From Gracilibacteraceae bacterium (GTDB lineage: Bacteria > Bacillota > Desulfitobacteriia > Desulfitobacteriales > Syntrophobotulaceae): a DNA stretch of 9,103 bases. The stretch covers positions 1 to 9,103 of the forward strand of contig JAISEW010000099.1 of assembly GCA_031263945.1 (NCBI GenBank). The letters are read 5' to 3'. Positions within the stretch are counted from its first letter, which is position 1. Each line of letters starts with the position of its first letter. The translations under genes and the position numbers were made by a program. The notes under the pieces were generated by a model, which did no database searches, was not told the origin of the DNA, and saw nothing but the letters and a program-made list of their open reading frames with translations. Positions 1 through 5,740 of this stretch are shown piece by piece.

Positions 1-1
1 G

Positions 2-22
2 ATTCCGGCATAAAGCCGGAAT
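2..22. repeat. Short perfect hairpin, REP-like, at window edge
   Basis: The arms ATTCCGGC (2-9) and GCCGGAAT (15-22) form a perfect 8-bp inverted repeat around a 5-base loop. GACGG follows on the plus strand, so the minus strand reads CGTCATTCCGGC-loop-GCCGGAATC. This resembles the widespread intergenic palindromes of the CGTCATTCC...GGAATC type (known from memory). The hairpin starts 12 bases beyond the stop codon of the leftward gene, so it could protect or end that operon's transcript. No T-run is visible after it, because the window ends. Whether more copies lie to the left cannot be seen. Confidence 0.6.
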
Positions 23-34
23 GACGGGGAAAAA

Positions 35-808
35 TCACGTCCCGGCCGGGGGAAGCGGATCGGGCCGGCCGGCGTAGGTCTGCGCTATATCGGCGAAGCG
101 CCGCGCCTCCGGCCCGGACACCGCCAGGCCGGTGTCCCTCCAGTTTCGGCGGCGCACGGCCACCAGCGCCCAATCGGCGGCGGCGCCCCGGATAGAGTCG
201 GCGGCGCCGGGTTCGCCTTTTGTCCACAGCCGGCCGGAGGGCAGAGTAAGTTCCAAGTACAGCGGCGTTTCTGGCAAGGGCAAATTGTTGATGCGGTAAG
301 CGTTGGGCCGCGCCTGCCACGACAGGAAAAGCGTACTCGTGATGCGGTCTTCCACCAGCGGCGGCAGGCCCAGCGCGTCATAAACGTCAACGGAATGAGC
401 CCATAACTCCATCAGGCGCGCCGAAGCCAGTGACTTCGCCGACATGGGCAGGCCGGGCGCCCACGGGATGCGCTCTTTGGGGTCTTTGTCATACAGGGCG
501 GCGTCCATGCGGGTGCGCATTTCCCGCCACCAGTCCAGCGCCTGGGCGGGGGACATTTCGCCGCGTTCTTTTACCTGCCGGACGTACTCGTCCTGCTCCG
601 ACTCGGCGGAAATCGCCATCAGATCCGTGGCTTCGCCGCGCAACAGCTTCAGCGCCGCATAGTCGAAAAAAGCGATATGGATGATGCTGTCCTTGATATT
701 CCAAGGTTCGTACCGGTATTCGCGCTCCCATTCCCCAAGGCTCAGATTGGCGACCAGACGATCCACGGCCGCTTGCTCGGCAATCAGATCACTGACGATT
801 TCTTTCAT
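35..808 (-). CDS. TIGR03084 / MDMPI-N (DinB-like) metal-binding protein
   Basis: A 257-residue cytoplasmic protein, the last visible gene of the leftward operon. Its N-terminal half looks like the DinB/MDMPI_N four-helix bundle and its overall pattern is that of the TIGR03084 family of uncharacterised metal-binding proteins. Candidate metal ligands are His44 (in DSIIHIAFFD) and Glu134 with His138 (in MELWAHSVD). The same His...Glu-x3-His pattern binds zinc in mycothiol-dependent maleylpyruvate isomerase (family knowledge). The C-terminal part (about 180-257) resembles the small alpha/beta tail of that group. The start is the ATG at 808, because AGAAGG lies 7 bases upstream; an in-frame TTG at 835 has no such site. 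It follows the MFS gene after 54 bases with no clear terminator, so it is probably co-transcribed. The substrate and any thiol cofactor are unknown. The family call is fairly sure, the function is not. Confidence 0.8.
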   Translation of the reverse strand: MKEIVSDLIAEQAAVDRLVANLSLGEWEREYRYEPWNIKDSIIHIAFFDYAALKLLRGEATDLMAISAESEQDEYVRQVKERGEMSPAQALDWWREMRTRMDAALYDKDPKERIPWAPGLPMSAKSLASARLMELWAHSVDVYDALGLPPLVEDRITSTLFLSWQARPNAYRINNLPLPETPLYLELTLPSGRLWTKGEPGAADSIRGAAADWALVAVRRRNWRDTGLAVSGPEARRFADIAQTYAGRPDPLPPAGT

Positions 809-862
809 CACAACGCCTTCTTTCTGTAAAATCAATACCGGCGGCCGCTCCCGCGCGGAGAC

Positions 863-2125
863 CTACTCCGCAGACTCGCGCGGCAGTTTTTGTCCCAGCT
901 TGATGATCAGCGGCACGCAGACGGTGAAGACCGCGTAGAGGATGATGGCAAAAACAAAGCAGCCCTCGTATCTGCCGCCCGAACGGTCTATGATCTGGGC
1001 GTAGACAAGCGAGGAGATCGAACTGGCCACGCAGGTGGCGACCGAAACATTGGCGAAGATCTGCGCGAAATTTTTGCCGCCGAAGGCGGATTCCACGACT
1101 ATGGGCGGCACGACGGTCAATCCGGCGTAACCGAAACCGTAAATGAGAATACTGGCAAAGAATAAAAAAGTGCTGGTCGTGCCGAGCGTGAGAAAGAGAA
1201 GGCAGCCGAGCAGGCCGAAGCAACCGCAGGCGACGCCGGTGAAGACCGCGTTTTTGGAAATGTCGCGGATAAAACCGAGAATGAATTTGCCGGCCACGCC
1301 GCCGACCATGATACAGGAGGCGGCCAAGCCGATAATGGCCGGATCGAATTCGCGCGCCGCGGCCAAACCGGCGATGCGCTGATTGATCGAGGCGGTAGAC
1401 ACAAGGCAGGAAACCATCAAAATCGCCAGCCAGAAAGGCGCGGAAGCCAGAGCGGAACTGGCCTTGACCCCGGACAGCGCGGCGGCGCCCGATGTGCTGG
1501 CGGCGGCTTCCCCGCCCCAGGGCTGCACGCCCTTATCCTTGGGGAATTTGCGCACGAGAGCCAGCGTGAGCGGAATGACGACGACGGCGACTATGACGGC
1601 TATGGTGAGACGCACGTTGCGCCAGCCGTACGCCGCGATCTGCTTCGTGATGATCGGGTTGCAGATAGCCGGGACGATATTGACGAAGCAGGCGGCCAGA
1701 CCCAGCGCCACGCCTTTTTGCACTGTAAACCAGTTGTTGATCATCATGGGGATGGGGATATACATCAGCATGCCCCCGAGGATGCCGGTGATAAATCCGT
1801 AAACATTCCACTGCCAGACGGAGGTGTAAAAGGCCGACCAAACATGAGCCAGGCACCAGACCAGCGCCACGCCGGCCAGAATGTAGTGCGTCTTATTGTA
1901 GGAACTGTAGATTTTGCCCGCTATCGGCGAAAAAATACCGGCCACGATGGGAAAAATCGTCATGAAAAAGGAGGTCTGCGTTATGCTCCAGCCCATTTCC
2001 GCGGAAACCGGCGCGTAGTACAGACCGACGGTGTTGCCCATGAGACCGAAGACCAATCCGGACCAAAAGAGGGCGCTGACCGCGACTACCCAAGGATAGC
2101 AGCTTTTATTCCCAATATTTTCCAT
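863..2125 (-). CDS. MFS transporter, OFA (oxalate/formate antiporter)-like
   Basis: A 420-residue inner-membrane carrier with about 12 predicted membrane segments, the usual MFS size. TM1 is about residues 11-30. The 2-3 loop carries a degenerate MFS motif A (GKIYSSYNKTHYILAG, about 70-85). NNWFTVQKGVALGLA (130-144) and AAYGWRN (164-170) are typical of the OFA/monocarboxylate branch. A cytoplasmic linker rich in Ala and Ser (about 192-225) separates the two halves, and the C-terminus is short and charged. The start ATG is preceded by AAGGAGG. That Shine-Dalgarno overlaps the TAA stop of the CoA-transferase gene, and the two genes are 15 bases apart, so they are co-transcribed and possibly translationally coupled. 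OFA relatives move small organic anions, and bile-acid operons also carry an MFS gene (baiG). Import of the pathway's carboxylate substrate, perhaps in exchange for product, is inferred from context. Confidence 0.88.
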   Translation of the reverse strand: MENIGNKSCYPWVVAVSALFWSGLVFGLMGNTVGLYYAPVSAEMGWSITQTSFFMTIFPIVAGIFSPIAGKIYSSYNKTHYILAGVALVWCLAHVWSAFYTSVWQWNVYGFITGILGGMLMYIPIPMMINNWFTVQKGVALGLAACFVNIVPAICNPIITKQIAAYGWRNVRLTIAVIVAVVVIPLTLALVRKFPKDKGVQPWGGEAAASTSGAAALSGVKASSALASAPFWLAILMVSCLVSTASINQRIAGLAAAREFDPAIIGLAASCIMVGGVAGKFILGFIRDISKNAVFTGVACGCFGLLGCLLFLTLGTTSTFLFFASILIYGFGYAGLTVVPPIVVESAFGGKNFAQIFANVSVATCVASSISSLVYAQIIDRSGGRYEGCFVFAIILYAVFTVCVPLIIKLGQKLPRESAE

Positions 2126-2140
2126 TTTGTGAGATCCTCC

Positions 2141-3349
2141 TTATTTGTTGATAACGCCGGTCTCGTACAGACGGGCGATGTCCGCCGCCCCGTATTCCAA
2201 TTCCTGTAAAATATCCTCGTTGTCTTCGCCGTAACGGGGCCCGCCGCGATAGATCCGGCTCGGATTATTCTTGAAAAAAGGGATGGCGTTGACGCCCAAG
2301 ACTTCTTTTTCCGTGCCGGGATCCAGCCAGGAGGTAAAAGTTCCGCGCGCCAGGTAGTGAGGATGGTTTTTCATCATCTCGTAGGTCATGACGGCGCTGC
2401 ACGGTATTTGCAGGGCGTTGAGGGCCTCGTTCACCTCCTCCGCCGTATGGGCGGCGCAGTAGGCACTCATGGCGGCGCGGATTTTTTCCCCGCGCGGATG
2501 ATCGTCCCGGTTGATAACGCCGTGCGGTTCGGTAAAATCCGGATCGCCGCCGAGGCCGATAAGATTTTCTAATTTTTGGAAAATAGCGGCGCCGCCGATA
2601 GCCGTCATAACAAAATTGCCGTCCCCGCAGACCTGCACATTCGGCAGGGCGCAGACCGCGTTGCCGTAGATCCCCATCCGCGGCGCCTGCAGACTGCGGT
2701 TCAGCCCATCCATCAGGTAATCGGCCTGGATACGGGCCATCGCCTCAAACTGGGTGACGTCAATGCTCTCGCCCCGGCCGGTTTCCCGGGTGCGGTACAG
2801 GGCGGCCAGCGCGGCCCAGGCCGTGAATAAGGCCGTCACATAGTCGCAGGTATAGGGCTTGACCGGCAGCGGCGCTTCCGGCGTGCCGTTCACCGCGAGA
2901 AAACCGCTGAAAGCCTGACCGATCGGGTCATATGAGGCGCGGCTCACATAGGCGGGATCGCCGGTTTGCCCATAGCCGGAAATATGGGCGACGACCAGAC
3001 GGGGATTGATTTCCCACAGCGTCTCGTCCGCCAGATCCCATTTGGCCCAGGCGCCGCCCTTGGAAGACTCAATCAGGATATCGCTGCGCTTGATCATTTT
3101 TTTCAGGACGGTTTTGCCTTCCGGCGCGCGAATGTCCAAGGCGATGGTGCGGTTGTTCCGGTGTTCGACTGTCCAGCAGTCGCCGATACTGCGCAGCATG
3201 TCCCGGGCCGCGGCGCTCTCGACGCTGACGACGGAAGCCCCCTGTTCGGCGAACAGACTGCAGGCCGCCGGACAGGCGATGGCCGCGCCTACGCTTAATA
3301 CTTTTACCCCCTGCAGATTACCGAATACCGGTATTTCGCTTTGTTTCAA
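2141..3349 (-). CDS. Type III (family III) acyl-CoA transferase, CaiB/BaiF-like
   Basis: A 402-residue cytoplasmic enzyme expected to move CoA between acyl-CoA and a free carboxylate. It is collinear from end to end with E. coli CaiB (about 405 residues, recalled from memory). Shared blocks include FGNLQGVKVLS at the N-terminus, IESSKGGAW (93-101), HISGYGQTGDP (122-132), QAFSGFL (145-151), TGRGESIDV and the C-terminal FKNNPSRIYRGGP. Asp169 in PYTCDY falls exactly where CaiB has its catalytic Asp169, which forms the acyl-anhydride and CoA-thioester intermediate. The stretch GYGQTGDPAYVSRASYD is closer to bile-acid CoA-transferase BaiF than to CaiB. Translation starts at TTG (3347-3349), about 8 bases after an excellent AAGGAGGAG site. 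It is the first gene after a sigma-54 promoter (3419-3434). The family is certain; the acyl substrate (carnitine-like, steroid-like or other) is not. Confidence 0.93.
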   Translation of the reverse strand: MKQSEIPVFGNLQGVKVLSVGAAIACPAACSLFAEQGASVVSVESAAARDMLRSIGDCWTVEHRNNRTIALDIRAPEGKTVLKKMIKRSDILIESSKGGAWAKWDLADETLWEINPRLVVAHISGYGQTGDPAYVSRASYDPIGQAFSGFLAVNGTPEAPLPVKPYTCDYVTALFTAWAALAALYRTRETGRGESIDVTQFEAMARIQADYLMDGLNRSLQAPRMGIYGNAVCALPNVQVCGDGNFVMTAIGGAAIFQKLENLIGLGGDPDFTEPHGVINRDDHPRGEKIRAAMSAYCAAHTAEEVNEALNALQIPCSAVMTYEMMKNHPHYLARGTFTSWLDPGTEKEVLGVNAIPFFKNNPSRIYRGGPRYGEDNEDILQELEYGAADIARLYETGVINK

Positions 3350-3418
3350 TACTTTACTCCTCCTTCCGCCGCTGCTTAGGCGCGCTGATCCGCCCTGCTC
3401 CCGGCGTCAACATATCAG

Positions 3419-3434
3419 TGCAAGATTTATGCCA
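3419..3434 (-). promoter_or_regulatory. Sigma-54 (-24/-12) promoter of the leftward operon
   Basis: Read on the minus strand this is TGGCATAAATCTTGCA, i.e. TGGCAT-N5-TTGCA, one base away from the consensus TGGCAC-N5-TTGCA/T. The invariant GG and GC are present with the correct 12-base spacing. The predicted transcript start is near 3408, which gives a leader of about 58 bases before the TTG start of the CoA-transferase gene. A bacterial enhancer-binding protein gene starts about 270 bases away on the other strand, which supports the call. Confidence 0.85.
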
Positions 3435-3539
3435 GTAATACGGCCGCCGGGGAATTATTTTACGCGGCGCCGCAAACGACGAAAGTTCAGCCGCTGAAAA
3501 AAAACGGGAGCGCCGCCGGTGCTAATTTTACGCGGGCCA

Positions 3540-3562
3540 AAACTGAACAAACTGTTCAATTT
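3540..3562 (-). promoter_or_regulatory. Predicted enhancer (UAS) of the sigma-54 activator, left copy
   Basis: It contains a perfect dyad TGAACA-AAC-TGTTCA (3544-3558). Read on the minus strand its outer part is AAATTGAACAGTTTG, which recurs exactly at 5559-5573 upstream of the other sigma-54 promoter. It can also be read as two direct copies of AAACTG 9 bases apart (3540 and 3549, plus strand). The outer end lies 142 bases upstream of the -12 base of the leftward promoter, a normal distance for an enhancer-binding protein. It lies upstream of the regulator's -10 element too, so autoregulation is possible. Confidence 0.72.
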
Positions 3563-3570
3563 TTGCCTGT

Positions 3571-3600
3571 CAAAGCGTTATCCGCCGCCGGAGCGCTTTG
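3571..3600 (+). repeat. Inverted repeat with T-rich flank upstream of regulator promoter
   Basis: The arms CAAAGCG (3571-3577) and CGCTTTG (3594-3600) are perfect 7-bp complements. TCCG and CGGA inside the loop can also pair. TTTTT follows directly, so the element has the form of a rho-independent terminator read rightward. No rightward gene ends just before it, so an operator or a guard against readthrough is equally possible. Confidence 0.4.
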
Positions 3601-3625
3601 TTTTTGACGGAATTTTTGCTATACT
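3598..3625 (+). promoter_or_regulatory. Probable sigma-70-type promoter of the regulator gene (extended -10)
   Basis: TGCTATACT (3617-3625) is an extended -10 element (TG-N-TATACT). A weak -35-like TTGTTT (3598-3603) sits 16 bases upstream. The start would be near 3632, about 75 bases before the TTG start codon. The nearby TTGACG (3604) is only 10 bases from the -10 and cannot serve as its -35. A hairpin (3571-3600) touches the -35 position. Confidence 0.5.
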
Positions 3626-3706
3626 TTTAAGGTAACATAAGATCCGGCAAGGCGCCAGTGCCCTGTGACATCTAAAACTTGTCAGCAAGCGACGGGAGGG
3701 ATTGCT

Positions 3707-5608
3707 TTGAGCTATGATCAGGAAAAAATGCTGGAAGCTTGGAAGACCTACGTCAGCCAGAATATCGTTCTGGAGGCGGTGCGGCCGGAGATCGCCCGTT
3801 CCTGGCGGCGCTGCCGGGCGAGCGGGCTGGATCCGTGGTCCGCTGATTTTCCCCGTCACGACAAGGAACTGCTGGCCAAAAAACAAGCGGAAAACCGGGA
3901 ACTGCTCCGGGCGGCCGAGCCGATCCTGGAGTTCCTGATGGCGCTGTTCAACTGTAATATCAGCCTGAGCGACAAATCCGGCTTTGTGTATAAATTCGTC
4001 TCCCCTTTTTCGGTTTACACGCGCACATACGGCACTTTTCAGCATGAAACGGCCGTGGGCAACGGCAACGTCACCATCGCCCTGCGGGAAAAAAATCCGG
4101 CCCGGGTGGACGGTTACGAGCATTACCGGGCGGTAGCCCACAATTATTCGGGCGTCAGCGCCCCGCTCTTTCACGGCGGGGAATTCATGGGCCTTTTGAA
4201 TATGAACGATCCTTTCCGCCTCCTGCCGGACTCGGCCCTGCGCTGCTGTCAAACGGCGGCCGCCGCCGCGGTCGGCTGTTTTGCCGCCGCGGAGCGGCCG
4301 AGATCCACGCTGTGGCACGCTCTGGCCGAGCAAACGCCGGAGGCCGTGCTGGTGCTGGACAGACGGGGCCGGATCCGGGCGGCCAACCGGGTTTGGCGGC
4401 GGGCGTTTTCCGGGGAAGCGGATCCGCTCGGCCGGAATTTGGGTGATTATGTGCCTGATAAGGAAGATTTGGCCGCTCTCCGCCACGGACGGAACGGCCG
4501 GCCCGGGACGCCGGTCCTCGCCGGCCGGACCGGGGAGGCGTTTTGCCTGGCCCGCCGGTGCGTCATGCCTTTGCCGGAGGAAGAACACGTCGTCCTCGTG
4601 CTGACGGCGGGCGGCGGCAGACCGCGGGTCATGCCCGGCCCGGCCGCGGAGCGTCCGGATTATGTCGGGGAAAGCTCCGCCTGGCAAAAAGTGGATGCGG
4701 CGGTGCGAAAGATCGCCGCCCGTCCGACCGGCGTCCTCATCCTCGGCGACACCGGCACAGGCAAAGAAGTCGTGGCCCGGGCCATCCACCGTCGCAGCGG
4801 CCGGCCGGGGCCTTTTGTGCCGGTCAATTGCGGGGCCGTCCCCAGAGAATTGCTGGCCAGCGAGTTGTTCGGCTATGAAGGCGGCGCTTTCACGGGCGCC
4901 CGCTCCGCCGGCGCCGCCGGCAAGGTGGAATACGCCGAAGGCGGCACTTTGTTTTTGGACGAGATCGGGGAGATGCCGCCCGACATGCAGGTGGTCCTGC
5001 TGCGGGTGCTGCAGGAACAGACGGTGACCCGCCTTGGTTCCCAAAAGATCCGCAAGCTCAATGTGCGCGTTATCGCCGCGACGAACCAAAATCTGGAACG
5101 ATTGATCGCCGAAAAGAAATTTCGCCGCGATTTGTACTACCGGCTGAGCGTTTTTGAGATCAGGCTGCCTCTGCTGCGGGAACGCGCATGCGATATTCCG
5201 CTCTTAGCCGCCTATTTTAACGATATGCTGGCGGCGCGTTTCCATCTGACGCCTAAGCCTCTGCCGCCGGAAATACTGCGGCTGTTCGCCCGTTACCCCT
5301 GGCCGGGCAATGTGCGCGAAATGCGCAACGCCGTCGAGCGCCTGCTCATCATGTCGGAAAACGCGCCGCCGAGTATTGATTTTCTGCCCGCCGCCCTGGC
5401 GGATTTCGCGGCGACCGCGCCGGCGGCGGAGGGAACGCCCCTGCCCTCGCCGCGCCTGCTGACCCGGGAACAAATATGCCGGGCGCTGGAAAAACACGGC
5501 GGCAATCTGTCTCACGCCGCCAGAGAGCTGCATATCGCGCGTAACACTTTGTATCGGAAAATTGAACAGTTTGATATAAAACTGAAGGTTTCCGTCAAGA
5601 ACGACTGA
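3707..5608 (+). CDS. Sigma-54-dependent transcriptional activator (GAF-PAS-AAA+-Fis HTH, AcoR-like)
   Basis: A 633-residue enhancer-binding protein. The N-terminus carries VRPEIARSWRRC (25-36), typical of AcoR/DhaR-type regulators. A GAF-like sensor follows (about 70-195, with HETAVGNGNV and SGVSAPL), then a PAS-like segment (about 205-300). The AAA+ module has Walker A GDTGTGKE (347-354), the sigma-54-contacting GAFTGA loop (393-398), Walker B GGTLFLDE (412-419) and YPWPGNVREMRN near the end. A Fis-type helix-turn-helix closes the protein (about 586-625). There is no receiver domain, so it probably senses a small molecule, perhaps the pathway substrate or its CoA ester, rather than a kinase signal. 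The start is TTG at 3707, six bases after GGGAGGG; the upstream GTG at 3665 lacks a good site and ATG 3728 is a weaker alternative. It lies between two sigma-54 promoters that it very likely controls. Confidence 0.95.
   Translation: MSYDQEKMLEAWKTYVSQNIVLEAVRPEIARSWRRCRASGLDPWSADFPRHDKELLAKKQAENRELLRAAEPILEFLMALFNCNISLSDKSGFVYKFVSPFSVYTRTYGTFQHETAVGNGNVTIALREKNPARVDGYEHYRAVAHNYSGVSAPLFHGGEFMGLLNMNDPFRLLPDSALRCCQTAAAAAVGCFAAAERPRSTLWHALAEQTPEAVLVLDRRGRIRAANRVWRRAFSGEADPLGRNLGDYVPDKEDLAALRHGRNGRPGTPVLAGRTGEAFCLARRCVMPLPEEEHVVLVLTAGGGRPRVMPGPAAERPDYVGESSAWQKVDAAVRKIAARPTGVLILGDTGTGKEVVARAIHRRSGRPGPFVPVNCGAVPRELLASELFGYEGGAFTGARSAGAAGKVEYAEGGTLFLDEIGEMPPDMQVVLLRVLQEQTVTRLGSQKIRKLNVRVIAATNQNLERLIAEKKFRRDLYYRLSVFEIRLPLLRERACDIPLLAAYFNDMLAARFHLTPKPLPPEILRLFARYPWPGNVREMRNAVERLLIMSENAPPSIDFLPAALADFAATAPAAEGTPLPSPRLLTREQICRALEKHGGNLSHAARELHIARNTLYRKIEQFDIKLKVSVKND
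5559..5584 (+). promoter_or_regulatory. Predicted enhancer (UAS) of the sigma-54 activator, right copy, inside the regulator gene
   Basis: AAATTGAACAGTTTG (5559-5573) is identical over 15 bases to the minus-strand reading of 3548-3562. The TGTTCA half of the left dyad is degraded here, but CAGTTT-N6-AAACTG (5567-5584) forms another inverted repeat. The outer end is 133 bases upstream of the -12 base of the promoter at 5678-5693, in the same orientation to its promoter as the left copy. It is encoded in codons 618-623 of the activator, close to its recognition helix. Confidence 0.65.
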
Positions 5609-5630
5609 CGGCGGTCCGGGCGGGCGAAGG

Positions 5631-5658
5631 CGCGCCGGTTCGGCGCCGGCGTGTTTTT
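5631..5658 (+). terminator. Rho-independent terminator of the regulator gene
   Basis: CGCCGG (5633-5638) pairs with CCGGCG (5646-5651) around a 7-base loop. The stem extends by a G-T and a C-G pair to 5631/5653, and TTTTT (5654-5658) follows at once. It lies 22 bases after the regulator stop and 20 bases before the next sigma-54 promoter, so it separates the regulator transcript from the downstream operon. Confidence 0.75.
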
Positions 5659-5677
5659 CTGCGCGCTTTTTTGGCGC

Positions 5678-5693
5678 TGGCACATAATTTGCT
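5678..5693 (+). promoter_or_regulatory. Sigma-54 (-24/-12) promoter of the rightward operon
   Basis: TGGCACATAATTTGCT matches the consensus TGGCAC-N5-TTGC(A/T) at every defined position. The GG (5679-5680) and GC (5691-5692) spacing is correct. The start is predicted near 5704, giving a leader of about 37 bases before the ATG at 5741. Its position between the regulator's terminator and the flavoenzyme gene makes the call firm. Confidence 0.92.
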
Positions 5694-5740
5694 AAGAATA
5701 CAGTACAGGTGAGACTTAACTTTAAATCGAGGAGGGAATT

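Larger units (their letters stand above)
3350..3706. promoter_or_regulatory. Divergent control region between CoA-transferase and regulator genes
   Basis: A 357-base non-coding stretch. From left to right it holds: the CoA-transferase Shine-Dalgarno (about 3357-3367); a minus-strand sigma-54 promoter (3419-3434); a TTCAGC-C-GCTGAA dyad (3486-3498); two copies of ATTTTACGCGG (3457-3467 and 3525-3535); a TGAACA-AAC-TGTTCA dyad (3544-3558) proposed as the enhancer; a hairpin with 7-bp arms (3571-3600); an extended -10 promoter for the regulator; and the regulator's GGGAGGG ribosome binding site (about 3695-3701). It is richer in A and T than the genes around it. Confidence 0.8.

Noticed and set aside
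3604..3625. TTGACG plus TATACT as a classical sigma-70 promoter
   Set aside because: The spacer is only 10 bases, too short for RNA polymerase; the extended -10 with a weak upstream -35 is the better reading.
3665..3707. Upstream GTG start for the activator
   Set aside because: No good Shine-Dalgarno precedes it and the extra 14 residues do not resemble the family; TTG 3707 has GGGAGGG at the right distance.
3578..5089. Long open frame on the minus strand (about 500 codons) opposite the activator
   Set aside because: Its product is rich in Arg, Gly, Pro and His without any recognisable domain, and the plus strand encodes an intact AAA+ activator. It is a GC-rich antisense artefact. The long minus-strand frames at 5204-6535 and 6539-7693 were rejected for the same reason.
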